NCBI GenBank assembly: GCA_013396655.1 | Contig: WBMV01002769.1 | Span: 1,010,656 to 1,074,655, forward strand | Origin: Campylorhamphus procurvoides | Taxonomy: Eukaryota; Chordata; Aves; Passeriformes; Dendrocolaptidae | DNA: 64,000 nucleotides | Direction of reading: 5' to 3' | Shown here: piece after piece, positions 37,501 to 50,800 of the stretch | Position numbering within the stretch: the first letter of the stretch is position 1 | Layout: every line of letters begins with the position of its first letter | Notes under the pieces: model-generated | Told to the model about the DNA's origin: nothing | What the model saw: only the letters and a program-made list of their open reading frames with translations | The model's database searches: none | Translations under genes and position numbers: made by a program

Positions 37501-39479
37501 TGGACTGCTTAGACAAGAGCTAAGGACATGTGAGTTTTTTCTTTCCATGTCTTGTGTCATGTAACACTTGCATGTCTTTTTGAGTTCCCAGGTTTAATGG
37601 CCAAGAAAATGCTAAGACTTTGGTCCCATTAAAAATGACAGAGACAATTTTCTGTCTGAAAGTGCTCACCTTAACATATGCATAAGAAAATACGTGAGGA
37701 CTAGTGAGACACTGAAACCAAAATCAAGCTGAAAATGAAACTGATTAAGTAGAAAATATTTTAGAGGTGTTCATTGAATGGTCATCTGCTGAACAGAGGA
37801 CACATTTCATAATCGAGCTTCAGATCTGGACCACCTTGAGGCTACTTTCTCTGCCAGGTAAGGCTGTTTCCATGAGCCTGCCTGAGACTCAGCTTGCCAG
37901 CCATCTGTGCAATACACGCCCATGGTCACACTGGGTGTAGGTTTAGTTCCAGCTGCTATATGTGCTTAGGGGAAAAGTGGATCACACTTACCCTGTGATG
38001 TGATCAGAGCTTCCTTTCTCACAGTCTGGACAGACCAGGTGTGATATTACAGCCCCTGTAGAGATGCCCCTCAAGATACCTTGAGTCTGGCTTGTCGTAA
38101 GTACAACATGGGGGGTTAGAGTTTGAGCTCCAGCTGGGCAAAAAAGCAGTGGTATGGAATTCTGAATGAGGACCAGGAGAATGGTTTCCATCATGCCTCT
38201 GTACTCAGGCCAGCTGATAATTTTGTAACAAATGTTTCTCTTGTCTTTTTGCCTTCAAGTGAAATTTACTAACTGAAGCATGTCAATGTCAAATTGTGAA
38301 TATAAGGAAATGCAATACTTGAACACAAAATGATGTAAGGATAAAATGAGCTTCTTTTAAATGTGGAAATTTGGGGTCTTGAAACAATGCAGTTACACAC
38401 CGACCATGAAATGTGCAGGATCCTAAAAAGTCTATTGAATTTATGAGTACTGTTGTCATATGTTGCAACTATTCTCAGAGGCCCCAAACCTATGAAACAT
38501 CAGCAGGGAACAGCTCAAACTCAAGAGAAGTCACATTACTTGAACAACTTGCACGTACAAGGTTACTCATTGGTTTACGTGTCCTTCTTACACCAAGAAA
38601 ATCCAAACTCCAATACTTCTTGCTAAGAAAATAACTTATTTGGTCTGTTGGGCAGGTATTAGAAGACAAAAATTATTTTTGTCTCTAAATGACTAGCTTT
38701 AAAGTAAAAGTAATTTTTTTTTAATTACTGTAAAACATTTTGAGTCAATACAGGTAAGAGGGTTGCATGTGTTGGGTGAGTGGCTGATGAGGAGTAAAGC
38801 TTTTCTAAGACAAATATTTTATAATTATTATATATTCCACCAGTTTAATTACCCAACATGTAAAATGTTGTTACTCCAGCCTTTGATTTTCTGAAGTCAT
38901 CTGAATAATTAGATTTATGGCTCTCTATTTTAAGTAAAATAATTTTTACTTAAAAAAATGATATTTTTAGTGCAAGCCCATTGTTTCTTCTTGCTGACCA
39001 GTGTTCTAATTCAGATCAGAAACAGGGTTTGCGTGAATTACGCTTGTGCTACACTTCCATCAACAAAGGTGGAAATTATTTCCCAAGAAATTATATTAAA
39101 CAGTATTAAAATTATTGCAAAAATCACACTTCTGCTCCTGGAGTGGGGAAATTTGGGGATTCCTTAAACACAGGCTGTGTTTAACACACTGTGATGGCAA
39201 GGGGTGAGGTAAAATTGAAGGAAAAAAATGCCTGACTGACAGCGCTCCACCCAGATAAGGCCACTGCTTAGAGATACCTGGGAATGGTTAAATGCAAGCG
39301 CTGTGCCAGGAACACATGCTCTGCTGCACCCAGGAGTGATTTTCAGTCATCCAGCTCTTAAAGAGGTCAGCAGTAGCAACAACCTGCAGACTTGTTCTCT
39401 CCTCTCAACACAGGAAAGACTCATGCCCCTCCTGAATTCTGATTTAGGTCCTTTTCCTTGCAACCTCTACTTTATTTAT
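34575..39479. other. Intergenic, no gene recognised
   Basis: AT-rich sequence with no recognisable coding exon. It contains one older repeat remnant at 37411-37468, listed separately. Confidence 0.5.
37411..37468. mobile_element. Old interspersed-repeat remnant with the 'caatgggagtttt' core
   Basis: CCTATTGAAATCACTGGGAG, followed by TTTTGCCATGCATTG, resembles the CATTGAAGTCAATGGGAG and TTTTGCCATTGACTTC core of an old repeat common in bird and reptile genomes. It is too short and diverged to name or to orient with confidence. Confidence 0.5.
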
Positions 39480-40300
39480 AGAACCACAGAATAATTTAGA
39501 TTAGAAAGGACCCCTGGAGGTCATCCAGTCCAGCCCCTTGCTCCAGACAGGGTTGATTTAAAAGCCAGATGAGATTATTCATGGCCTTGCCTCATCAAGC
39601 TTTGAAAGTACCTGAGCGTGGAGATTCCCCAGCCACTTTAGCTGAGTTTAACCACTTGTGACTGAATTTAACCAATTGTAGCTGAATTTTATTTTTTTGT
39701 CTTATACTTTCTGAGAATTTTCTAGGATGCAGCTTGTGGCCGTTACCCTTTGGCTGCACACCTCTGAGACGATTCTGATTCCATCTTGCTTGTAGGACCC
39801 CTTTAAGCAGCTGAAGATCACAATCAGATTCCAGCCCCCCTTCCCTTCCCCCCACCACCCCCAGGCTTTCCTTTTCCAGACTGGGCAAATTCGGTTTCCT
39901 CAGCTCTGCTTGAATGTCACGTCCCACAGCCTTGGTGGTCCTCCACTAGCCTTGGTCTAGCATGTTAGTGCCTTTTACTGGGAAACCCAAGAGAGGACAT
40001 GACAGAGTACTCCAAATGTGACTTCTCTCGAAGGGAACAGCTGCGGGCTGCACTCTGCTAAGGCAGCCTGGCATGTGCTTAGCTTTCGTTGCCTCAAGGG
40101 CGCACTGCTGACTCATCTTCAACAACTTCTCCACCTCAGGTTCTTCTCTGCAGAGCTGTTTGCCCTCCCAGTCAATCTCCAGTTTATGTTGTTGCAGGGA
40201 CTTCATCTGTTCTTTGTGAAGAACTTTGTTCTGTTGAACTTTATGAAGGTTCTGTCAGACAGAAAGGATATGCGGTGTATATCAGCAAATCAATCATCCT
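39480..40300 (-). mobile_element. CR1 LINE, 3' part with decayed ORF2 C-terminus
   Basis: The left end, AGAACCACAGAATAATTTAG followed by AAAGGACCCCTGGAGGTCAT and CCAGTCCAGCCCC, is a CR1 3' end read on the opposite strand. Translation on the - strand gives blocks of the CR1 ORF2 C-terminal region in order: NLHKVQQNKVLH, LLKMSQQCALEATKAKHMPG (about 40120-40060), and GNGHKLHPRKF (about 39770-39720). The frame is interrupted, and parts between these blocks are shortened relative to intact elements. This is an inactive, 5'-truncated copy of about 820 bp, the longest CR1 in the window. Confidence 0.92.
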
Positions 40301-40672
40301 TTCCTCTGGAGGAAAGTCTTTAAGTTTTAACTTTCTGACTTCTGCCAGAAGCCCCTGGACATGAAACTAGCGTGCATCCCTTAACTTTAGCTCTGCACCA
40401 CAGAATCTCTGTGCTTTATAATGCTTTTTACTGCACAGAAATAGTTAGTCTCAGATAGGATTTATCAGATCCTTCACAGATGAGGGTCGGTCTAAATCCC
40501 TCAGACAACCACACTAACCTGTGTTAGGCCAAAAAGCAGCAGAGAGGAATGCAAATGGTTGTCTCACAGACCCAAATGAAGAAGATACCAATTAACAGAA
40601 AGGACACAAACCTAAATAAGTTACTTTCAAGTAACTCTGAAGAATGTATGCAAAATTTAGGGAAAATGTACA

Positions 40673-40737
40673 AAAGAAATTAAAAAAAAAATAAAAAAAG
40701 GAAAAAAACCCCAAACAACTAAAAAACAACTAAAACC
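40673..40737. repeat. A-rich low-complexity sequence
   Basis: About 65 bases of A-rich sequence with short C and G interruptions, lying between two CR1 fragments. No retroposon body ending here was recognised. Confidence 0.75.
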
Positions 40738-40807
40738 TGAGAAATATCATACAAGAAATTATCATATGAGACATTGCTGCCACAAGGTATCAGTTAGTTC
40801 ACCCTGC

Positions 40808-40961
40808 CCTTTCCCCATCCTTGGTAGTGTTCGAGGCCAGGTTGGATGGGGCTTTGAGCAGCCTGGTCTAGTGTAAGGTGTCCCTGCTCATGGCAGAGGG
40901 GTTTGGAACTAGACAATGTTGAAGGTGCCTTCCAATTCAAACCACCCTATGATGCTATGAA
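40808..40961 (+). mobile_element. CR1 LINE 3'-end fragment
   Basis: GTTGGATGGGGCTTTGAGCA, GCCTGGTCTAGTG and TGTCCCTGCTCATGGCAG, followed by GGAACTAGA and a tail CACCCTATGATGCTATGAA, form the CR1 3' untranslated region in forward orientation. About 155 bp remain. Confidence 0.93.
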
Positions 40962-43239
40962 ATGTGTCATAAACAGGACTATATTTCAGCTCTTGAAAGT
41001 GAGAAAGGGTGTAAGAGCAGCTTTTTTCTCCTTACACTGAAAAAAAAATTAGATATGTGTGCATAACAAATTAGGAAACTTTCATTATCTTGGCAGTATT
41101 TTCTTTTTATCACAGGTGGCAGAAAAAAATCTCAGAGGACTGAATTTTGCACTCAATGCCAAGTCTCCTATTCTGTTGATAGTATTCAGAAGAATGGTAA
41201 TGGAGTCTATTGAGAAAGCAGGACTTTGAGGAAAACCAGGACATTTGCACACATGGTGGAAATTCTTCCAGGCATCTCCCTGGAGAATAGTGTTTGGCCA
41301 CATGCTCTGTATCAAATAGCTGAATATACAGTCCATGGTCTATAGAAAACTTAGTTTAGGTCCTAAATTTTTAATCAAATCTTGTATAATTTGTGTAAAA
41401 CTCTTAACTTTGTACTTGAAATCCTGAAATGGTCCCTTGCTGTCTCTTCACATGCGATTATATATATTTGATATGCAGTACTCTGAAAAACGTTTGAGAT
41501 TTTTTGAAGACTTTTAAAAAATCTAGATTATCAGCCCTTGTGTCAGCAATATATGATTACTCTCCTAATTAAGAAAGGACTGATATTCATATTAAAATCT
41601 GTGAGAGCTCTGCTGTTGAATTCAGCTGAGACAGACTGAGTATCTGAATTATAACCAAACTTTTGCTAGGTCACATGAGAGAGGCAAGCAGGGATGAAAT
41701 TATTCCCTCCATCATAATTACTCAAATGACCATGTGTTTGTCCCACAGAATAGGAATACCTTAGAGTAGGAGATGAACACGTAAAGTGTGGCAAATCCTG
41801 ATGTCCTTTGTTCATGGCACTGTGAGGAGGGAATTAGGGAAAGTCTCAATGCCTCACTCATGGCAGACCACCACTGACAATGGGTTTGGAGTTAAATGGA
41901 AAATGTGGCTTCTGACGGCAGCAAAGATGGCCAAGGGTATTGATAGGCTTCAAGGGTCAGACTCACAGGTGACAGACTGATCTAATTTCTAGGATTTGGT
42001 AAAAACAACACATCTGGTTTAAAAAAAAGAAAAAGAAAAAAGACTTATGTGAGACGAAAAAAACATGGCTTGGAGTATCTGAAAGGCCTTCGCCAGACGC
42101 CGCACTCAGCAGTGCAGTTCTCACTGCTCTGGATCACTTCTTTACTGTTTATCTTGAGTAAAGCCCTTTATAATTAAGTTAATACTGATTTAATCATGAC
42201 AATCATAGCTGGTAGATATCCAAGACAATGATAACAAAAATTAAGCAGTGTACAGATTGCATCTATGACAAGAGTTTGAAGAATAAAAGAATACTGCAAG
42301 GGCAGGTCATACTGCAGTTTTCTTATTGAAACCACTGTTGAAAAACAAAAACAAACAAACCAGAAAGCAAAAGCCGATTCTTCTGCAAGTATTTAGTCAT
42401 GATTTGTGTAATATGCTTGGACTAGTTTGTTAACACAATCCCATGTAGTGGTGAGGATTTGACAGCCACATTATTACATTGCAACTTGGCTGAGAGATTG
42501 TGGGAGACACAACTCATTGTGTTTTAGGTCATTTGTGTTCATTAGCAAGTGCAAAGTCATCAAAGCCATGTTTGCCTTCTGCTAAGGGAAGCTGCAGCAC
42601 TCTCACCTGGATGCAGATATGCTGCAAGGTTGTCTCATCTAACGCCTCATCTTCTAAAGAAAATGAGTTGGGATCATGAGGCATTAGGCACAGCTCCACT
42701 GTTTCCTCAGGTTTTCTAATTACCTGGCAACCTGTCTGCCCAACAGTAGCAGTGGATTGCAGGAATCTTGGGGGCAGGCGGTGGAGCCACTACCTGCAGT
42801 GCCAGTACAATACTTCATCAGGCTTAGGACTCCATCCTTAGACAAGAGCTTGCTTAGATAAGGTAGCCAGCTCTAGCAGAGGAAAACCCTTTAGCATGAT
42901 TCATGTGTTACCTGAAACAATGTCACAGCACCGTTTCAGATTAGAAAATGTAATTACCCTGATCAGTTGTTTACAAAGAAATTGTTTGAAGCTTTCCAAA
43001 GACATTGTTTGCCGTCAGGGCAGTATCACTTCCATTGTGTATTTTGTGTACTGGCCTGATAGATAATGATGGGAGCTCCCAGAAAATGACTCTCCCTCAG
43101 AGCATCAAAGTTTTAAAAGTGTTTTGTAACTCAGTTATAGAATCTCATGCAAGATGCAAAATGCAACAGTCTAAATCTATGACTATTAAGTCCATTATGT
43201 TTTAATTTGAAAATTGGGCACTCAGTTTTTCAAGGATTT

Positions 43240-43312
43240 ATGGCCTTATCCTGCACACACTGTAGTCAATGGGAGTTTTGTCCTTGGCTTCATTCAAACA
43301 GGATTAAGTTCT
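43240..43312. mobile_element. Old interspersed-repeat remnant with the 'caatgggagtttt' core
   Basis: TTATCCTGCACACACTGTAG, followed by TCAATGGGAGTTTTGTCCTT, GGCTTCATTC and ACAGGATTAAG, follows the pattern of an old bird/reptile repeat (ATCCTGC..., AGTCAATGGGAGTTTTG, GACTTCA..., CAGGATT). It shares the core with 37411-37468 and is the better preserved of the two. The family is not assigned. Confidence 0.6.
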
Positions 43313-44566
43313 TGTGATGTAGTGTTTGATCTCCAAGCAATGAATTCAAGAAATAACTAGATCTTAGTAGTTACTGAGATCACTTAGAGCTAATCAGATA
43401 AAAACTCTACAGTTTCAAGGGAAAGAAGGAGACTGCCAGAAATTCAGGGCCACTGAACACCATGGGAAGACATGTTGGAGAGTATTTCTGTGTTGACAAA
43501 ATTTAAAGCACAGTCAGAACCATTCTAAGCTAGTCCAGGCTCGAAAACCCTTGGCTGACTTGCAGAGCTGGGCAGTTCTGAAGGACTGTCATTTAATTTT
43601 AAATTACAGTTCAAGACTGGTACTAAGTTTTAATGTAACGTCACCCTGGGGTCAATTTAAGAGTCAGATCTCTCACTAGGTATAATCTGGAAGTAAATTC
43701 TGTTTAGAAACACTTGAATGTTGGGGATTGATATGTTTGAATACAGTCAGGTTCAGTCTTTTTTCTTTTTTTTTCTTTCTTCACACTAATGGAAGACTAC
43801 TGTGAGTGGGAATAGGGGGAATTGGCAGTAGCTCTACTATATTGATTTTCTGGAGTGCGAAAGTTTTCTCAGTTGGAGGAGTTCTGTAAATTAATTTGCT
43901 TGACATGGTGACAAGAGCACTAGAATCCTCAGGTGGAGAAAACATGCTTACCCTTAATTGTGCTTTAACGTGGCTGCTTTCACAGCTGATTTGACCATGT
44001 TCTGCACTGGCTTACAGTGCTTTACAGTGTCACTTTTTGTACTTTGTTGTATGTGTAAAATGTATGTGTTTTGATGGAAGGGATAATTTTATTATGGGGG
44101 ATATGCTGAATGCAGCGTGTGCGTTCAGAAACCCAGCTGACCTTAGTTAGCTCAGACTTCCAGCAAGCTGATTTGTTATCCAGTGACAAAACTGGATTAT
44201 GTTTCCCTTTTGTTATGGTGCTGGTGTTTAATTGCATGCCCTGCATTGGTGCAGTGTGGCATAAGATGGAGCAGAGATTCAAATTGTTAAAATATGGGGT
44301 TTCAACCTGAAAATAATTAGCCTGGGAGACAAGCCCAGAGAAATCTTTCTGTCAAATTTAATGTATAGCATTTATCAACTATTAATTTTCAAAGGTAGGT
44401 GAGAGACATTTACTGTAATATTTCACCTTTCTCTGCCAGCAAAAGGAGTAGTAATTTAAGTTTTCTCTGAAAATCTCCAGATTTCCTGTGCCTGTGCAAA
44501 AGGTTTAGAGAGCTGCCCCAGCCACAAAAGCATTCCCTTGACATCTCTAAGCAGTGGATTGAAAGA

Positions 44567-44660
44567 TCTCCTCCCCCTTCACATGTCCCTTTCCCCCAAT
44601 CCTTCCCTCCCAACCCCTTGCCTCCCTCTACACTCTGCCTTCCTCCTCCTACTCCTCCAG
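44567..44660. repeat. Pyrimidine-rich stretch
   Basis: About 95 bases made largely of C and T on the + strand (CTCCTCCCCCTTC, CCTTCCCTCCC, CTTCCTCCTCCTACTCC), hence strongly asymmetric between strands. No repeat family was recognised. Confidence 0.7.
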
Positions 44661-47455
44661 CCTGTTCCAAAGGGGTCCCTTGCTGGAGGCTGTGCCAGAA
44701 GGAAAATGTAGATCCTTATTTTAATTACCCTCAATACCTCACCACTAACACTTCTGTCAGAGATCTGCCCCATAAACACATCACCTATTGGAATTATTGA
44801 GAATTAAATGTTTGCTGCAATTCATTACACCGGTTTTACAAATCTAGAGCTAGGTCTCACCTTCTCTGCAGTAGAGGTGTGGAGATCTCTCAGCTGGCAC
44901 TTCTGCACCATGATGCCACTCTGATGTTGATTCTGTCATCAGTCTTCCTCTCTTTTTTGGTAATGAAATCACAGTGTATTCACATACTTTAGTTGTCAGT
45001 AAGGAAGTGGTATTTATCCCCCTGTGCTCCTGATAGCATTGCACGGAGCCACTTCCTACATACAGAAGTCCACATCCTCCCTCCAGTTGCTTGCACAGAG
45101 CCTGGATTTGTAAATGCATACTAACCCATGGCCTTTACACAGTACTATTTCTCCTGATCTGCGCTGGAAATAACTATCCAGGTGGAATCATTCATGAAAT
45201 CCAATTTCTTTTTTCAGGTGTGCAGTAGCTTTCCAATATCCCAAAAAGAAGATTTCTTTGGAATGGGAGAGAATAAAATTCTGGAAGAATTAAACCCATT
45301 GATTTGAGCTATTCTTCCCATTCCCAGAATAGCATAGAGACAGCCAATAGACTCACATAGAGCTATGAGTGTAGCAGGAATATCCAAGTGCTTGCAGCAC
45401 TGGAAGACACTGAAAATGTGAAGGGGTCTGAAAAACTGGTATTTAATGCACTGATCTTTGGAGCCTTCACAATGAGGCATTGTTAGATATAGGATCTTCT
45501 AAACAATGAGTCCTTGATAGGACATAATACCTATTCAGAAGCTCAGCTTTGCACACTTGCTCTTAAAACATCCTTAGCTCAACTTATATTTACCTTTGTT
45601 GCACACAATGCACATGTGACAGACAGATGCATTCATTCATCTACTTTATTTAGATCTTTGACAGGCTTACCTACTGTCTGCCATAAAGCAGAGATTCTTA
45701 TGAGTTCCTGAATCAGTGCTATTGCTAGCTAGTACCTTTTGAAATTGTCAGTCAGATGCTTCAGGTTCTACTGAAATAACATTAAGGTAAAGTTAGAAAC
45801 CTGTAGGTCTGTGAGCAAAACCTGGTTTTGCCTAGTTGCCTTTTGTGCTTTCCTTATATTCCTTGCTTGGACAGTTTCTCCTTTTGAATATGGAATGCAA
45901 TTTACAGCACATACTGTACTTCATCTACCAGCCCTTAAAGATCAGAAAGTACTGCTTGTTGTTAGCAATTAGTTGAGCACCTCCTATTACTGCAGGCAGG
46001 GAGCCAAGCTGGCAGGTCTGGAAAGGGTATGAGAATCCAGGATGCAGTATCTTGACTGTACATAATGTACTCTGCCAGCCAAGCAGAGGCTTTCTGCAGT
46101 GAGAGGCATTCCTCCAGTACGACAGCAAATGACAGCTACAAAAAATGGCAAAGTTTCTCACCAGAAGCACACTGTTCCGCTTTAGTTTCTTAACCTGGAA
46201 CTGCCTTGTAAACAAAGTTGCTTTTATAAGCTTGTCTGCTCTTTCAAATGTTGCCAATGGTCCTACAAACACCTGAACAAAAGTGACTATCTGAATATAT
46301 GTGATCTTTTGAAATGCCATAAATTGAAAAAAGGAAGCTGAGTGGCTCCAAAACCTATAGAAATGTGTTTATGCATTTGTTCAGCTGATTTTAGAAGAGT
46401 TTTTAATTATTTCCAAAATCTAAAGAAAAGTTTGCAAACATGGTGGGTTTTATATAAAATGTGTGCTTAAGTTATATCTGCTTATGGCAGTTTCTGGAGA
46501 CTCCCAACTGGGAAAATATTTCCTGAAGGAAGTGCTGAGATGCTGCAGTTCCAAACAGCAAATCCATACTGTGTCCAGAGAGTTCCTGGAAGCATTCAAG
46601 GTTTTAATCAGAGGTAAACACTACTTAGCTCCTCTGATAAAAACTCTTCCCAGGAGCTAAGTGATTCATGATTCAGATTTCTGTCTGCCACTGTAAAGTC
46701 AAATGCAAATGGGGGAAAGAGGAAGAAGAGGAAAGGAAGGATTACTAAGCATACAAGTTCATACTTGTCCTTTGGACAAGCCTGTTCTTGCTTCCCTAAG
46801 AAGACAGTTTGCACAGTAGTTGAAGCAGGAATGCTAAGCTAACCTTTCAAGGACGAGAACTGATGCAGCAGAAATAATTGCTGGTATGACTGGCCAAGAG
46901 ACCATCAGAATGTGAAGATCTCTTCAGGGTGATTGTGATTTTGATCAAGCACAAAGGTGAGAAGGAAGCAATGCATTTGCCTATGTGCCTTGCTTAACAG
47001 TTAGCAGAATAGATGGAAATCAAAAGTTAGAAGCTGTGGAATCTCCTGGGAGCAAATTTGTTGCCTTTAAGACTTATGGAAATGAAAATCTTAGCTCAAA
47101 ATTCACATTCACTGCTTATTTAGATGCTGTGGTAGAAAGGCAGATGGGTCAAAGTTTTACAGCTATTGCTAGTCAATTGATAATCACACCTATCCCTCCC
47201 CTCCTACAGTGCTTTAAAATGACGTTGGATATTTACGTTTTCCATAGAGAAAAATACAGGCTTGCCTTTTAAGTGGGCATCTCTTTCTGCTACCAGACAG
47301 CCTTATTATCTCTGATCGAAGAGGGTGAAAATCACTGGCATGTAAATAAGGTGCTTGGTGAGGTGGCAGACGAAGAAGAGTCTGTGGATTGACATGCACA
47401 GCCACCAAGGGGGAGCCAGTGTCGAACACCTTGTCTTTGCTTGGAAAGCTCAAAG

Positions 47456-47880
47456 TCATAGAATCATAGAATCATGTAGGTCGAAAAAGAACTTTAAGAT
47501 CATTGAGTCCTATTGTAAACTTCACAGGCAAGTCCACCACTAAACCCTATCCCTAATTTCCACATCTACACATATTTTAAGTGCCTCTAGGGATGATGCC
47601 TCAACCACTTCCCTGGGCAGTCCGTTCCAATGCTTGACAAACCCTTCCGTGAAGAATTTTTTTCTAATATCCAGCCTAAACCTCCTCTGGCACAACTTGA
47701 GTCCATTTCCTCTTGTCCTGTCCCTTGTTATGCGGGAAAAGAGACTGACATTCCCCTCTCTACAACCTTCTTTCAGGTAGTTGTAGCGATCATTGTTCAT
47801 CACCCCCACCCCAGCTTCTTTTTCTCCAGGCTGAACAACCCCAGCTCCCTCAGTCTCTCGGCATCAGAGGGAAGATGCAG
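47456..47880 (-). mobile_element. CR1 LINE 3' end with ORF2 C-terminal peptide
   Basis: The left end TCATAGAATCATAGAATCAT is the CR1 octamer tail in reverse complement, so the element lies on the - strand with its 3' end at the left. On the - strand an uninterrupted frame (47809-47540) encodes the CR1 ORF2 C-terminus, with [15 protein letters not shown] and [19 protein letters not shown]. The frame stops at the normal ORF2 end. The copy is 5'-truncated at about 47880 and cannot be autonomous. It is better preserved than the CR1 copy at 39480. Confidence 0.96.
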
Positions 47881-50800
47881 ACTCATCATAAACTTCATTT
47901 AAAGGGGCTTGTTTCTCTTTGGGCTCTGGCCACCTCTTTTTCCAAGTCTAAGATATTATTCTTGAAAATTAGAGCGTCTTTCCTGCTAAATACTCATATA
48001 TCTTAAATGCCATTTTTATCTCTTTGTAGGAAGAATACCATTTAATCTAGTTTAGGATGAGGCTAAGTGCTAATGTCTGTTTATTTTTAGATACTAAGTT
48101 AGTTGCATTACAATTCATCTTTTGTTTGCTTTGTTTACATAGTGTTTTCAGATCTGGTTTTCTAAAGGTTAAGAAGGAGAGTTACTGAGGCTTTGAGCAT
48201 AAATCTCAGCCTCTCTCTGTGCAGGGCTTAACCAGCTTCGTGGCACCTTCTCACAGGGATGCCTTTATTATCACTACACCCATCTTTGCCTTCCAGTCTC
48301 CCGGTGCAAACCGGAAAAAGGGGCCAGAACTCACTGTGCCTGGATTTTACAATGCTTTCACCCTACACTGGGTATTAAAGGCAACTGGAAAAAAAGTCTC
48401 TTTGGATTATTAGAGCACAAGTTCACATAAACAACAATGTATCAGAGATCTGTGTTGTAAAAGAATCACTTGGTAGTACTGACAAATATTACTAGAGTCA
48501 CATATTTCATATGCTTTATGACTTATTGTTTTTCAACTGTCATATTTGAAATGAAACCTTAAGTGTTTTGAATAATTTCTTCACCAAAACTGCAAAAGCT
48601 CTGGGGAGTTCTTTGGCTCAAAGGTCTGATAGAGGTGTGTGTTATTTCTATGTGATAGTTGAGCAATATTCTCATACCCTGAAGTAAACAGGATAGGCTG
48701 ATTCTTGGCTATATCTCATGGTCTTGTGTTAATTGCCTCACACCTCTTTGGAAAATAAAGGCAGTTCTCCTGTATCACTTAAGGTAGCTGCTACGTACAT
48801 GCAGTATAGGGAAACCTGTACATGGTCACATAAGGTGTCTGTGGTGGATCAGAAACCCCAGTGTCAGTCACTTATGTTTTTCCAGACTAAGTTCTCACTT
48901 ATGTTGTATAATTTGTCACACACCCCCTGTCTCTCTGATTGGGTTCCCTGCATATCTGTGTGTAACTGCTTGTAAATCCTGCTCCTGCACCTCCAGCCTC
49001 TCTTGTACACAGCACTACCTTCCACTGCCAAAAAATCCAAGTGCATCCAGCTCTAGAAAGGTTGCACTCTCTTCCCAAAGATTCACAGTGTAGCATGGTG
49101 GGGACACGCAGGCTTAAGTGATAACCAGTTCTATGCTTCCCTGGGGGCCAGGTCAGCTCAGCGCCCCCAGCCTTTCTGCCTCCCCTGGTGCCTGCAACCA
49201 CAGCAGAATCAGGGCTGCCAGAGTTGGCAAAAAGCACCTCTGGTCACTGAGTGCCTTGCTTATGCCAAAAATATTAAAAGGAGTCGCCCTTCCCACAGAA
49301 ATGTGACCTGTGAGCATGTGTCTTGATGTTCTGACTGTCCTGACCAAGCCTTAGTGTTCCTTGGGCAAATTGCTGACCCCATGGGCCTGGTGCAGATGCT
49401 GCCCTACAGTTTCCCACCACCCAGAAAGCAGAGGTGGGGAAAGGGAAGAGAGAGATGAAGGGAAGAATAAATCTGCCACTGCCAAGCCCATGCAGTGAAG
49501 CATCCTCAGGCCTAACTCACCCAGCACCCATGGTACACCATTCATGCTGCATCAACATTGTGTCATGAGAATGCTGCAGAGCCAGAAGAGAGGACAGCAC
49601 TGAGGGGCCAGAAAGGAGGGGAAGGACACTAAAAGTGGAAATGAGTGGAGAGGCGTTTCAAGGTGGAAATGGACTTGCAGTCCATGGACTTATTCACTCC
49701 TCCTCATAAGAAACTGCACCACAATTTGAGATCTGCTTCTACACTGGGGAGTGAAGAGCAAGACTGGAACCACTAGGAGAAGGGCCAGGGTAGGCAGATG
49801 CATTCAGGTTCTTGTTAGTACTGTGAGTCACTGTTGTATGGGCAAGGCCAGCATTTTGTCTGGGGAAAGTTTTCCTTCAGGGTAGGGGGCAAAGCAGAGC
49901 TGGCTTTACTGTTGGATCTTGCAAAACCTGCAGGGGGGAAGGGAAAGAGTTAGAGAGACCAGCATTAATTACTCCATAATTAGTTCTGTAACTGCTGGAA
50001 ATCCTCTGGCACAATGAAAATATTGGAGGGAGGGGTAGGGCCCAGGGTGCTACAAGTAAGATAATCACCCTAATACTAGTTTTTTGATTTTTGTTTTGTT
50101 TGATGTGGGTTGGTTTGGTTTTGGTTTTGGTTTTCTGAATCCTCTACAGTATGTCTAATTACAAGTTCAGACAATGAATTGTGGAAATCTATGTGGGTCA
50201 CTAGGAAAATCTGCTGCCTCAATCCTGACAGTAAACATACTCTGTGTAGTTTTATATTTGTATATCACTACTTTGTAATTGTCATAACCAGAAACTCAAA
50301 CCATCTTTGCATTTAGTCACTGCTTTAAGGTGATCATAACCCGTCCCTGCAGGACCCTGCAACCTCTTCAACTTTTTAGTTTCTACTGTCCTAAATTCAG
50401 AGTCCCTTTTCAATGCTTTGCGTCATTTAGACATGTGACATGATTGACACACTCCACATTGAGATATTTGAAGTCTTTTGCTACTGCTTTCAGCATTTGC
50501 TGGGCTTTCCATGTTGCCTTCTGCTTCAGCCAGTTCTAGTCCCACTTTTATAGCCCATTAAGCCCAACCCTGTCAGTGCTGGTTGTTTCAACACCAGTCT
50601 GCATCTTATCCACCTCAGGCATCTCTCTGGGTGCCTGCCCTCCTCATAGACCTCCAGGTACTGTAAAATTCGTGATAAAACAATCTTTTCATCTCCCGTT
50701 ATGCCCAACTCTAACTATAGGTACGGTACAGCACAACAAACTGGTGTTTGTGCCAGAACTTAGCATTCATTCACCTTTTTGTCTTAATCTTCATCCTACT

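Larger units (their letters stand above)
40962..47455. other. Intergenic, no gene recognised
   Basis: AT-rich sequence with an A-rich run (42018-42043), one older repeat remnant (43240-43312) and a pyrimidine-rich stretch (44567-44660). No coding exon was recognised. Confidence 0.5.

Noticed and set aside
39595..39927. 110-codon - strand frame as a host gene
   Set aside because: It contains GNGHKLHPRKF in the order expected for CR1 ORF2, so it is LINE remnant and not a host gene.
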